Of a stretch of 64,000 nucleotides of DNA, positions 1 through 12,700 are shown one piece after another. The stretch lies in NCBI RefSeq assembly GCF_008831285.2, contig NC_045150.1, positions 62,001 to 126,000 on the forward strand, given 5' to 3'. Under the pieces are notes generated by a model that was not told where the DNA came from, did not search any database, and saw only the letters and a list, made by a program, of their open reading frames with translations. The position numbers and the translations under genes were made by a program. The DNA comes from Nymphaea colorata (lineage: Eukaryota; Streptophyta; Magnoliopsida; Nymphaeales; Nymphaeaceae). The stretch's first letter is position 1. Every line of letters begins with the position of its first letter.

Positions 1-758
1 AAAGGACTCGTCACAGAGCCACCAAAACTCAAAACGAAACCTGGCGCGCCTGGTATCAACCCTATCCCGAAGAAGGGAAAGGAGCAGCGAAGCATGATCA
101 GACAAGTGTCTTGGTCCTAAAACCAAGGAGAACAAAGGAAAAACAGAGAACGGCTCAGGCGAGAGGAAGACACAATCCAACCTACGGAGAATGGGAGGAA
201 TCCTATTGTTGGACCAAGTGAACTCACCATTATTCAGAGGCACGTTAAAAGACTGAACTCTTCAATGAACGAGCAAAAAGCAGAAATAAATGGACCAGAA
301 GTGACAAAGGAGGATGAATCAGCTGGGCTAAGCAAACAATTAAAGTCTCGTACCAAAAGTCAAGGCGAATGAGCAAGCTGACGAGCATGATGTAGCTCAG
401 CCCATAGCTGGTCACACAAAGCCCCAACGCAAGGGCCGTAAACCACAGTAACTAAGACCAAACCAATGGGCCAGAGACCACTGAGAGAGGCTGAGATAAA
501 GTACCTACCAACATACACAACAACACCTGTAAGAGGTGGAGACCAAGCCAATAGGATGCCGCCAACGGCCCCATCAGCAGGTAAGAACCTAAAGGACAGA
601 TGACGCAACAAAGTATAAACACAAACATGAGAGATCACAAACAGCTTAGTCTCAACCACGATAAGCATTGAAGGTTCATGTTGACAAACCCAAGAAAAGA
701 GATATCTAGGCTGATAACAAGCACTCAGGCCCCGCACTCTCCAGCATGCAACCCTCAT
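1..758 (-). mobile_element. Decayed LINE (L1-type) ORF2, endonuclease domain, cut by window edge
   Basis: On the minus strand the frame opens with a W-x-V-R-G-L motif at about 740-755, the usual start of the apurinic-type endonuclease of plant LINEs. ETKL and GILLAWSP follow. The later parts TWSNNR, a Leu-Asp-x-Val-Phe stretch and SDHA (the catalytic SDH region) can be read down to base 1, so reverse transcriptase would lie beyond the window. The copy is dead: the Trp expected in the P-W-L-(V/L)-x-G/R-D-F-N motif is a TGA stop at 360-362, and a one-base shift near 238-245 separates the SLLTC part from the PLNNGEFTW part. Family identity is by motif; the subfamily is unknown. Confidence 0.82.
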
Positions 759-2330
759 GGGTAAACCACACGAAGCGACGTACGCCTGGCCATCGTAGCC
801 GCACCGGGAGGGAGGATGGAGGCTGCGGAAGCCCCAATCCTACGCAATTTCCTCCGCAATCTGGCAAGGCTAGAATGGGAGGCAGGCGCAACAGCGACCA
901 CAAAAGAAGAACATAGGAAATCAAGTTTCTCCTGTGGGAGATAGACCTTAAGAGCGGGAAGCACATTTGAAAGAGAAATGCCTAGCTCAACATCTAACAA
1001 GAGAGAGACAGGTGGCAACCCATCGGGCAAGAAGGGACTAACAACAGGTCCAGTGGTGGGACCAGGCAACTGAGTAGGAGAGATAAGAGAGGACAAGGGT
1101 GTGTTACTAGTGGACAAAGAATCAGGACGCAAGGCGGGAGAAGAAGTGTACACATAAGGAAGTGGGGGAGGGCAGGGCTAACACTGTGGAGGGGTAGGCA
1201 GGCGGGGTTGCGAGGACAGCCGCGACTAAGTCCAGAAAGCATTACATGAAAGGAAGGCAAGTCGGTGGTAAAGCTACAGCCAAAGGAAACAAAAGGAAAC
1301 CTGAGCAGGTGAGTGAAGGAGAGGGTCCTGGGAGGTAGAGGGGGGCAGTAACAAGGATAAAGAGCAAGGAACAGGCAACAGAGGAGGATGGGCTGACTGG
1401 GGTGATGAAACACTAATGATCAAGACAATAGAGGCCGCAGTCGACAAAGAGCGAGCAACAACTGCAACCTCAAGGGGACGACCCCCAGCAAATGGGCAGA
1501 CAGTTGACTGTGACGGTGCAAAGAACCGGACGTGGCCAAGATCAGACTGAGCAGCAAGCAGCACCGGGTGGGGGCATCCCGAGGTGGACGCGTGCGAACC
1601 CCCACCTCGCAGAGAAGAAAAAGGAAGGGGCAAGCAAGGTACCTCAGGGGAGCACGGTAGAGAGGAGGCAGGACTCTGTGAGGAAGGCGAGTCTGGCTCC
1701 AGTGGTGAGGGAAGCAAGTGCGGGAGCTGTGACGGTGGGAGCTCGGCAAGTGAAGAACACTGGTGCAACAAACCACCTGGGTCGAAGAAGGCAGACCCCG
1801 TGTGCCAGGAAAAGCAGGCCCAGGCCAAGGAAGTCTGATAGAGCCAAAGAAAATAGAGATAGCAACTGAAGAAGGCGACAGAGAAGTACCTGGTAGAGGA
1901 ACTAGAACCCAAAAGGAGGAAGCAACCGCTGCAAAGCCATGCCGCCGACCAAAAAGTCGCGGATCATTCTGACAAGCAGGAAAACAACAGCGAGCATGAT
2001 GGCCTGACGACCGTTCAAGGAAGCACACCTCTGACACCACCACTGGCCCCATCTGACGTGGATAGAAGCGACAGACCGAAGAATGTGATGAAGCTTGGAA
2101 GCACGATGGGAAGAGGGGACACACCAAGGTGAGGGATTGACCTACCGACAGAGATCACCTTGGGGAGTCTCGGCCGCAAGGAACAATCACCCATCTGCAA
2201 AAGGAGAAACCAACAGCGTGCAGGTGGGAGGAATACTTGGAAGAGGCTGCAAGCATCTTGCAGCTGAAACGAGCTGGCAAAGACACAACAGAAGATGGTA
2301 GACTACCAACTGAATGACAACACCAAAGCC
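759..2330 (-). mobile_element. Probable LINE ORF1 / 5' region remnant
   Basis: This GC-richer stretch lies directly upstream (minus sense) of the LINE endonuclease. It contains several overlapping minus-strand open stretches rich in Pro, Ser and Leu. No single frame stays open and I could not see a clear zinc knuckle or RNA-binding motif. Position and composition suggest the degraded ORF1 and linker of the same LINE. The long plus-strand open frames here are GC-driven shadows. Confidence 0.45.
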
Positions 2331-2759
2331 TGATGGACCCCCTCAGGCGAGCAAAGAAAACTGATCACATCACGACAAAGCAAGCGATTAAGGGTGGGGA
2401 GGTGGGGGGGGGGGGGGTTACTTGGCTTGATACCACAGAGATTGGTACCACTAACCTAAGCTCACTGGGGTGGTCACAAAGGCGGAGGAGGAGGGAGGGT
2501 GGCCATCACACCAACCCTCTGCACGAACAAAGTGGCCGGTCCAAAGCAACGAAGCCAATCACATGTGTGTGCCCACCCACTGCCAAGGCAGCTGCATCTG
2601 AGCCCGGTTGGCCCCGTAGGCTGGTGAGACACAACTTAGAGCAACGTGAGAGCAAGGCACCGAAAGAGGACCAGTCAGCTAACAAAATGCTCCAAAGGAC
2701 GGTGAGGAGAGCACAAGCTGTAAAAGACATTTCATCGAACAGTTGCCGCATAGCTCCAA

Positions 2760-3090
2760 AGAGGTGAGGAGACGGGAGGTGAGTAGACGGGCGGAAGACC
2801 GAGATGCGCGGCAGGTCAGCAGATGGGAGGTGAGCAGGCAAGCAGGCGAGCAAGTGGGAGGCGGGCGAGCAGGCGGGAGAGTAGGTGAGGAGACGCGCGA
2901 GCGGGTGGGACAGATGGGCGGGAGAGATGGGCGAGAGGAGACGGGCGGGAGAGACGGGCGGGAGGAGTTGGGCAAGAGGAGATAGGCGGGAGAGACGGGC
3001 GGGAGGAGACGGGTGGGAGAGATGGGTGAGGAGACGGGTGAGGAGATGGGCGGGAGGAGACGGGCCGAGAGAAAGAGAGAGAGACGAGAG
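2760..3090. repeat. G-rich minisatellite
   Basis: The plus strand is a run of imperfect units of about 8-22 bases built on GGGCGGGAGAGAC, GGGAGGAGAC and GGTGAGGAGA, almost without pyrimidines other than C and T in fixed places. It sits at the upstream end of the minus-strand LINE and could be its 5' untranslated repeat. The plus strand carries many GGG runs, and the array also opens false reading frames on both strands. Confidence 0.8.
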
Positions 3091-3299
3091 AGAAAGCCAG
3101 AGATGTGCTAGTACTTTGCTTGTTAGCATGACTCATGCTGCCTAACTGCATTATGTTAAAAAGTAGGGCCACTATTAAATATAGTTAAATATACACAAGG
3201 CAACAGGCTGTCGTTTGGCAACACAACCCAAAATATTGAAACAGATTCATGAAACGTAGCAACGCATACTTATATTACTGTTTCCATAGCTATACCAAT

Positions 3300-3302
<3 letters not shown>

Positions 3303-3370
<68 letters not shown>
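3303..3370. repeat. (TA)n microsatellite
   Basis: About 34 uninterrupted TA dinucleotides. Confidence 0.98.
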
Positions 3371-3373
<3 letters not shown>

Positions 3374-6300
3374 TTTCTGTTTGTCCCTTTCAACTGATAC
3401 CCACCGTCGGAATATAGAACATTGAGCACCCATTTCACAAGTCCATGTTTCATTCGAATCTGGAGCAACATGTATATTGTACCACTGGAGTATGACCGAG
3501 TATTAATATAATCTAGATCTGGGATCCATTATTTTGTATCAGCTACGTATAGTACCAGATCCTTTGGAAGGTGATATGGTATCAGCTCAACCTTGTGGGC
3601 CTGTGGCCCACCATTAATGCAATATAATGTGTCCTATATCTTCATTTGCAAAATCTGACTGAGTCTTCTTCTGTAGTTCAATTCGTACTTGGACAAAACT
3701 GGGTTTCATCCCAACCACTCCTAATTCAAACCATAAATATTTAATGTGGAATTTGCTACCCATGTTTAATCAACTTATGTCCTACAGCTTTAAATCTCGC
3801 AACGTCAGTCGTTCCATCCGATCCAATGGTACAAAATATGGTGACAATTTGAGTACTTGTGTTTTTTTCTTTCGTACTGAAAATATGTTTTACCAGCTGC
3901 CAACGGTTTAATTTGAGTCATTAATTACAAACCTTGATACAACATCTACATCACATTCATGGGATCAGATTGATTTATAAAATAGATTATGCAGAGTGAT
4001 ATATATGTTATTTCATCAGGTTGGGAGAATATTTTTAAACCAGTATATGTATGTATGTATATTATTTCTTCAAAATCAAAATAACTTGTACAAAGGCTAA
4101 TAACTGTGACCTTTCTCTCTTTCATAAGTAAGAAGTAAAAAAATCAAAATTTCGAAAGCAAGGCCAATTTTGGTAGTAAATTGGGAAAATTAGGTTCTTG
4201 GGTATTGTAACATGAAATTTTTTTGGACTTTATTTAGCTGACCAAAAAAATATGGTTGTCACAGATTAGTAAAATTGTGCCTCATGTGTTCACCCTTCAT
4301 GAAATTATATATTAACCTAAAGAGCTGTTTAACAATGGGAATACCATGTGAGTGTAACATAAATAATCTGTCCCAAAAATTGAGGATATTCATGAAATCA
4401 CTTACTAAAATCAGACTGAATTGACCGATTTAAATCTAATCAGATCGTTTTCAATTCGATGGAAGATCTGATTAGAAAGCCTCAAAGAATCGACAGTTTT
4501 TTTTACATTTAGCCATAAATCGACCAATTCTAAGAGAATCTGTCGTTATTTTTATTTATTTATTTATTTTTTTCAATAAGCTGTTCCTAACACCCTTTCT
4601 TGTGGGTGTTATGGCATACTTAAAGGAGGCCAGTGACCTTATATTATAGGCATTTATGACATTAATAAAGGAGTCAGATGTAATAAATAGAGAAGATGAC
4701 TACCCGTTTCAGTGCTTAGTTAAAGCAGGTGACTTTTTTACTGTAGGCATTTTTTCAATCAGCCCCTCCTTTCCTGCTCATGCTTAAACTTGTAGTAACA
4801 CGAGAACATTTGCGTCAGAAAATCTGTAGCTGGGTTATAAAATTGGACGTGCCCACTTCTTGTTCACACATTTTCTTTCTTATTTTCTCAATCATATTCG
4901 TTCAAAGGCATGTTCCTCTCGCTCTCTCTCCTTCATCCTCTCTCTTTCTCTCTCTCTCTCTCTCCCTCAATCTCTTTTTCTCCATGTATTTTATATGCTC
5001 ATTTTTTATTACTTATCTTTATTTTAGATTATATTGCAAAAAAGGTTATGCCAATTGCCACATCAACTATAGATACTAAATTTTGTCGACAGTTCTTTTT
5101 TTATTCTTTTTCTTATTTCCCATTGTTATGAATTTTATTTAGCACTTTTATTATTTATTGGTTTCTTTTTTTGGAATAATCATGAGACCTATAGCGGTGA
5201 AATGGCTATAGGTCGCTTGCTTTTAATGGCACAACGGTCGGATCAATGAAAAGCTTTTTCACGGACGCAAACATTCCATCAGTAAAACTGTTACAGTTTT
5301 AGTGACGGATTCTTGCACCAGTAAAAACGACAAATATAAAATGTCAAAATCAATTTTCAGTGACATTTATTCTTTCGTGTCACTAAAAGGTTAATTTTTA
5401 TTAACATAATGTCAGAATGTTAGTAAAAGTATCAATGACACTATTTTTACTAACGGTAATGGTAAAACATTAGTAAAACCTTCTGTGGTTTTTTGCTTAT
5501 TTTTATTGATATTTTTTTTGCGTCGATCAAAACTTTTTTTTTTGGGCAGTGTTCATATACCTTGGTTAGCAGAGCCAAAGGGTAAAAATTGGCCACTTTC
5601 TTGAATACCTGGGAATCGTTGAAGGTGCATATTCCCATGTTATATTTAATCTATTAGTTTCTCATGTTTTGATAGAAAAAAATATATATTTCCAACAAGA
5701 GGGGCAGGGTATCAGAGAATGACGATAAAAAAATAAAAAATGGGGGCAAGAGCATTTCCCTTGTCAAACATGATCGAAGTATTTTTCTATTAAAATATTA
5801 TTATTAAGGTATTGTTATTAGGTTAATATATTGACTATTATTGATTATTGTTATTATTGTGTAAAGTGGGAAATATCATTATTTTACAAATTAAAATAAA
5901 AATATATATTTTAATTAATCCAATTCACAAAAACTTGTGATTTCAATTTGATTTAGCCAATTCACTCGATGATAAGCTTTCTGATTCTACTCAAAAACCA
6001 ATTTTGATAACATTACGTAGAACACGTTGTTATATTGATGATGAAATACTCACAAGGCATTCCTAAAAAATAAATATGACAGAAAATATGTGATTAACTG
6101 AAAAGTTAGGCGGAAAAATTAAAGAAAAGGAAACTGCGGTTACTCAGCTTTTACCTCATGTATACGACTTCTCCAGACATAGATATGTTGGATCCATTAT
6201 TATTTAAAAATTAATTTTCAAAAAAAGCTAAACCACGGTTACATAACATTTCATTAACAAAGCTCATGCATGTAGATTCTCAGCTCAGTCTTGTTTGTGT

Positions 6301-7047
6301 TTATGTTTATGTTGAGCTCAACTTAACCCTTTTTTAACTTTTTATGTTTATGTAACTTTAACCTTTCTTTTTTTGCTTACTTGAATTTTGTCGTTCCTTT
6401 GGCAATACAACACACTGGTAATATGGGTATACTACTTTTATTTTTCAAAATTAATTTAAAATATTTAAGTTACTTTGAAATAAAAAGTCTAATATATAAG
6501 CAAACAAAAACATGCACGAGTAGTCATGCGAGAGGTCATGCATATCAACTGATATGTCATGTCATTAAGCAAACTGATATAAACTATTAAAATGTTAAAA
6601 ATAACGTTAAAGCATTACAAAAAATATCAAAACTTTATGAAAAAATTATTTGTGCCTGATGAGTACGGATGTGCGCGCATCAAACACAAACTGTGAGAGA
6701 TGATGCACATGATGCGTGATGCGTGCGCTTCTAATAACATTTGCAGCAACATATGTCTTATAGCTCTTCTAACCTTATAGTTATCTTCACCAACGTGATG
6801 GAATGATAGATTATTTACCAATAGAGCTTGTTCCTTTTTTATTTTTTTTCCTTTTTACGATGAAAAAATGAAGGCTTGATTTATGGGGCACATCATTTTC
6901 GAAAAACTACAATGGATGGCAATTGTCAATTCTACAGATTAAAAGGTGACTAACAAAAATGAAGAAGATAACGAAAGCCCAACAAAGGAAGGCCATCCAC
7001 TCATTGTCTCCCCGTCTCTCTCTCTATCTCGTTCTCTTTGTTTTTCT
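3371..7047. other. Intergenic, no gene seen
   Basis: AT-rich sequence with stops in all frames. It contains a CT microsatellite at about 4,919-4,965. At 5,280-5,480 the word TTAGTGAC/GTCACTAA and close variants recur in both orientations, which suggests the remains of a DNA transposon terminal region. No protein or RNA gene could be supported. Confidence 0.6.
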
Positions 7048-7083
7048 ATATAAGGCTCTTCAATATCGTGGTTCTTCCTTCAG

Positions 7084-7199
7084 ATTAACTTCGACCAGTT
7101 TTTGAACCGTGAGTTCTCCAAGGAAGGGCGATTGATTTTTAAGGAGTCAAGGCAGAACAATTTCTTCACGATCAATATTGCTGGGCTGGTAAGGCAAGG
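7084..7199 (+). other. Exon-like open stretch, unrecognised
   Basis: After a pyrimidine-rich TTCCTTCAG acceptor, 38 codons are open with coding-like composition, beginning INFDQFLNREFSKEG and ending before AAG|GTAACT. A TATATAAGG box lies about 35 bases upstream at 7,048. I do not recognise the peptide and found no partner exon, so this may be a fragment of a lost gene or chance. Confidence 0.25.
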
Positions 7200-7435
7200 T
7201 AACTGCTCCATTTCTCATCTTCAACAATTTTAGGTTACACAATTCACTATTTCATTTTGAAGTGATATAGTGTAGTGTCATTGTTGGGTGAGTAGGAAGA
7301 ATATTTTATATGGTCACCCAACAAGAGAACTGAAGCCCCTGCCCTTACCATTCAAAGCTGTGTCAATGCTTGCACTGACATCTTGGTTTCATGATTTCAT
7401 GAAGATACCAAACTTTTCTCCCGAGATGCATAGCA

Positions 7436-7586
7436 CAATATCTTGGCTCTCGCCTAGATGAAGAACGTAGCGAAATGCAATACTTGGTGTGAATTGCAGA
7501 ATCCCACAAAACATCGAGTTTTTGAACGCAAGTTGCATCCAAGGCCCTTCGGCCAAGGGCATGTCTGCCTGGGCATCACGCTATGC
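7436..7586 (+). pseudogene. Degenerate 5.8S rRNA copy (nuclear rDNA fossil)
   Basis: The block matches plant 5.8S rRNA from the TATCTCGGCTCTCGC region onward, including ATGAAGAACGTAGCGAAATG, ACTTGGTGTGAATTGCAG, TTTGAACGCAAGTTG and GTCTGCCTGGGC. The first 15-20 bases are weak and the 3' end passes into ITS2-like sequence. The differences I recognise are mostly CG to CA or TG (for example GCGATAC read as GCAATAC and GGCACGTC as GGCATGTC), as expected of a methylated silent copy. 18S and 26S are absent on either side, so it is an isolated insertion and not a working rDNA unit. The host's own 5.8S was recalled from family knowledge, not aligned. Confidence 0.88.
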
Positions 7587-9318
7587 ATCGCCCCTCTCCA
7601 TACTCTTGTGTTTTCGAAATGGCCAAGGAAGAGCGATGGATTCGCCTTCCCCAAGTTTCAATGACATCGTAGGTTGAAACATTTGGCTTACAATTTGTTT
7701 TGATCGCACAACAAGCGGTGGATTTCCCATAGCTGATCGAACTGGTAGGCTGCTGAAAGTCCCGCCTTTAATTCAATCTTCATAACCACTACTCTGCTAA
7801 ACCAGCAGCGGAGATACATGGCGGCTGATGTGGGAAGGGAAAAAGTTTGAGTTTTATTGGAAGGGTCATAATCACATTGTGGTGACTCAATAATTAGATA
7901 GGATGCCTAAAAGGGAAAAAGGAATGGACTTTGGCGTCAAAGGGAAAGAACTAGGAAGGGTTTTTCACCTCCTCATAGTATTTTCCACATTACATCAAAT
8001 TCTTGATATATTTTTTTCCACATTACACTTTGATGTATACATTTTTCTTCATCTTTCACTCAAGGGTCGAGAGTTTTCATTACTATTGATGCTGATGTAA
8101 CGTGTGCAGACGGGGAACAGCCTGTTCCGCGTCCTGTGCGATGGCGCGTTTGCGAGAGCCTGCAGTCCCCATACAATACCAACTTCTGTCCACTTGCAGC
8201 CTGTCTTTGTCTTTGACAGCGCAGGCCGAAGGTATCTTTTGTCCTTCACATGGCCGTCCAACCTCAAAAGGACGGCCTGCCTAATTAAGTGCGCCACCAC
8301 TTCATTTTTGCGGATCTCGTGCAAAATATAATCCAAACCGTTTTGGACGGGGCTTTGCTGACCCGAACCTTAATCGCATATTGGTATTTTGAAAACAATA
8401 CGAACGTGCCCAGGAATATAATGAATATTAAAAGAAAAGTTTAAAATGGGATCAGATCTTGGACCAGATTTAAAGTAAATAAAGTTTGATTTTATTTTGC
8501 TAGGGTTGTGAGTACATTGAGGTTTTTGATATATGATGGATTTATATATTTCATTAAAAATGTTATATTCGAAAGAATAAGGAAGAGTATTTTTTTTCTT
8601 GACAAATTGATGAAGATAGTGTTAACTTGTTTATGGATTGGATCTGACATGATCCATTTAAATCAATTCACGCAGTCACCGATCAACTGATTGTGGGGTT
8701 CCTGTACAGGTTTTTAGTGGGGGCCAACTTCTTATTTTTTGAAAATTTTACTGGGCAGAACTAATAAAAAAAAATCATACGTAAATTTGAAAATTTCGAA
8801 ACTTGAGGAAGGGCCATGGCCCCTGCCAGCCCTCCCTTCCCTTCACCCTGGTTGGAGCAGATATATAGTCACTGTCATCTATAAAGTGTACATTTTTCTT
8901 TGTCATCTGCCTAGGGAGTCCAATGAGTTTTCATTAAGAGTGGTGCTCATGAGAATTGAAGCCTCACCATCTGTCCAGCAATCAGGGACCAACTTTTCGC
9001 TACACTAATCTCTTGGTTTTGATAAGTTCATTTCATATTGTAGTGCCAGCACTAGACCTAGGTCTGTGACCGAAGGGCCCTTCAGCCAAAAAACTCCTAG
9101 CTCTAACACTAGCACTGAAAAAAGAAAGAAAGCCTCCTTGACTCAAAAACACTTGGAAAGCTTTGCTTTCGCTGGGGTCAGATTGGCAGGAACAAGCATG
9201 ATTACCCTACCATATACTTCATGGGAAGAAGTGGTATTCCGTGTTGGGCACAACCCTTCCTTTCATATAGTATCAATACACACTCGTGCAGTGCGCAGGT
9301 CCTAGTGGACAAGGTCAT
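7587..9318. other. Intergenic, possible ITS2 trace and unrecognised ORF
   Basis: The first 90 bases may be decayed ITS2. At 8,104-8,331 (+) a 75-codon frame, GC-richer than its surroundings, encodes a peptide with GRRYLLSFTW, preceded by a GTGTGCAG acceptor-like site. The opposite strand is open too, so it is not listed as a gene. Nothing else is supported. Confidence 0.4.
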
Positions 9319-9723
9319 AGGCGGCATTTGATAGCCTTAATTGTGATTCTATAATTAAAATTCTACATATAATATTCCACCTCAGACTGGAATTAGAATA
9401 AAAATTCCAATTCTATTTTCTCTTTGCGTTTGATAGTGTGGAATTTTTATTCCAAATTTTGACAATGATGTGCGTGATTGATAAACAGGAATTAGAGTTC
9501 TATAATTGATCAATTAAAACCATGTGTCCTAAAGAGAGATGAAAAAATTCTAAAATTCTGGAATCATCATAATTCCACCAACCTAGGATAGAAACTCAAT
9601 TCGGGAATTTTGATTCAAGAATGAACCTATAATCACTAAAACAAAATTCTTTGTTTGATACTGTTAAATTTATCAAAAATTAATTATAGAATTCCACAAT
9701 TCCAGTCTCATCAAACACCTCTT
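9319..9723. mobile_element. MITE-like inverted-repeat element
   Basis: The left end AGGCGGCATTTGATAG and the right end, read in reverse complement as AGAGGTGTTTGATGAG, form imperfect terminal inverted repeats. The interior is AT-rich and repeats the word GGAATTnnnATTCC in both directions. No coding capacity is seen. It lies 40 bases upstream of the fatty-acid synthase start codon. Confidence 0.5.
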
Positions 9724-12700
9724 AAATAAAGAAATTGCTACATGGTTTTGCAGGTGAAACAAAGATGAGGGTTGCGGTGATTGGTGGGGGAGTGAGTGGC
9801 CTGGTTTCAGCTTATATCTTGGCCAAGGCCGGAGTTCACGTGGTTCTCTATGAAAAAGAAGCTCACTTGGGTGGCCATGCTCAGACCGTCCATGTCAATG
9901 GTGTCGATTTGGACCTTGGATTTATGGTGTTCAATGGAGTATGAAATATTGAACCTATACATGTCTCCTTCTTGTTCTTATTCTTCTGCTTATAAACAAG
10001 CATAAAGTTAGTGTTGTAATTCATTTCCACTCGAACTGTATTGAAATATGTAAAAAAAGTAGATTAGGTCAAAATGGGTATAGTAAAAAGGAAAAAAAAA
10101 AGCAACACCATATCGTAGTTGTTTACATTCCTATATGCGTTTCACACACACATTATATATGTTGATTTTAGGTGCACTAGTCACTTGCGTTAGATAATTA
10201 ACACGTAAAAAATTTTTCCTAAACTCTCAATTTTATTGCAGATTTTTCTTGGATTTGACAAGAAAATGAATCATGCCAACAATCGCTGTCTGTTTCGTTA
10301 GGTGGTTGAACTTAAGACTTAGCAGTCAAGGTTCAAGAGTCAAATACCAATAATTTTTAGGTAAAACAGTGCATGGGTTGCATCCCTTGGTATTGGAGTC
10401 TGATGTCCCAGGAGCAAAAGCTCTCCTTGCCTTCTTTTTCCTAGGGCTGTTTCGGTACCTGGGCCGGAGACAATACACCCCATCAACTAGAGTGCTATTG
10501 TTCTCACTATTTACAGTCCGGAGGAATAATGCCCAAAAAATCGAACTGTTGACAGGAATTTCACCAGCTAGCCATCTCTTTGAACAAGCATAAGTATAAC
10601 TTTCAGATAAATTAATTCATATACAACCTTATTTTCTAGTGATCATGGTAATGAAATTGACTTAATGTTTGTGTTCAGGTCACGTATCCCAATATGATGG
10701 AGCTTTTCGAAAACCTTGGAGTTATTGTGCAAAGAAGCGACATGTCCTTCTCAGTGAGTTTGGATGAAGGTAGGACCTGTGAGTGGGGGAGTAGGAATGG
10801 GCTGTCCAGCCTTTTGCCCAGAAGAAAAATGCCTTTAGACCTTCCTTCTATCGAATGCTCCGAGAGATAATCAAATTCAAAAGTGACGTCTTGAGGTAGA
10901 CTTCGAAATCAATGGATGGGTTTTTCTCAATGAAAAAATCCCTGTTACTCTTAAATTGGCACCAGTTTAGGTCTCATACTTGTGGATGAAATTACTTTTG
11001 GCCAATTTATTGTAAATAAAAAACAATGGCATGTTTGAATTAGGATATGAAGTAATCTCTTTCTTCTTCTCCTTATTAAGCGATAGGTTGTAGGTAAACT
11101 GAGATTATGCATATATCTCACTCAACATTCTTGACTGACTCGAAACAATGTTAAAATCATTCGACATAAGAATGTGATTAAACTAGCAAATTTAACAATA
11201 GAGGAACCTTGAAGTCCTATGGTTGATGATGAACCCCAAGATGAACCCGGACTGGAAGTGCATATAAATGGAGAATTTCTCCACATCTGCATTTTGTTCC
11301 CTAGACCTTTCATACCAAAAATCATAATAAATTGGGCAACGGAAAATACTACCTTGAAAGAACCATAAATTTCCAACTGGACACTAGTGTCCCAATTGTG
11401 ATAACATGCAGTGGAAGACCACATGTCAGCAGACCCCACAAACCAAAGTAGTTCACAACCAACAAGATGAACAATGTTCACCTAAGAGTTATTTTTTCAA
11501 CTAGCTAATAGACAAGCAAACAATTGATGATCACCAAAACAGAATAGCAAACCTCAAAAACAATTTCTCCCAATGACTATATCCGAACATGACACAACCA
11601 GTAGAACCATCAACTTGTTCAGATTTTATTTACCAAAAAAATTGAGTAAAGACATTGAAAAATGAAAATCAAGCAGCTAATTCAAAATCTATCGTTAAAG
11701 TGAATCGCATGGCCAACTAGTTCAAGAGTCCTGGAAAGCAAGCTGTAGGACAACTCTGGAAAGTGGAATATAAGCTAATCTCGTAAAGAAGATGACAAAT
11801 CTCTCAAGAAGAATGAAAGCAATAAGAAACACTAGTTGGTTGAAGTGGTACTAAATCAAAGAAGGCACTTGCTTTTGCAGCTACCTTGAGCAACATGAGA
11901 ACAACCTTGACCTTGATCGCAGTGAGACACTTGGACAGTTCATCAAGTCACTGGGTTACTCTGATGCATTTCGGGACCATTATTTTGTAAGTCTTGACCA
12001 ACCCATTCACCTCCATTTTATCTTACTTCATCTTGCATTGACAACCATAACTTGAATCCAACTGTTGAATCATGAAAAAGATGTGCTTGGGCTGCAGATC
12101 CCGATGTGTTCCTCAGTTTGGTCGTGCTCCTCTGAACAAATGCTCAACTGCTCTGCTTACTGTGTGCTCTCATTCTGCCGAAACCATCATGCCCTTCAAG
12201 TGCCTGTAACCTCCTCATTCATAAATTTTTTGCTTCACTTATATGGGTGGAGAAGGAAGGAAACGAGACCCTTGTCAGAAGGCTGCAAATGAAGCACATT
12301 TAGGATAAGAAAATTTATTACATATCAGATGGACTTGGCTTCATCCCACACTAGCCTATCAAAAATTTCATTGAAATGAAGTTGGACATGACATCTTTCC
12401 ACATGCAGTGTCGTCACTAGACCCAAATTGGTGACTCAAGTGCCCCTTAGCAAAACAAAAAAAACAAAAAAGTCCTATCTCCATTGATCTTTGGTGCTTT
12501 CAATTTTAAAAAATCTTCAGACCAATAGCAATCTTCCTACCAAGTAAGCAAATTTCTTTTCTTTTTCTTTAAATGAACCTTGTATTTTTTGAGGCACCTG
12601 AATGCAGCCCACATGATAGTTTAAGTTGAAGACTTGAAGTTTTCCGATTGAATGGTGGTAGGGATCGCTCTCTATCAAGACAACCAACATGGTCAATGGT

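Noticed and set aside
2333-3145. Plus-strand Arg/Gly-rich frames of 80-144 codons
   Set aside because: They come from the G-rich minisatellite and antisense of the LINE 5' region.
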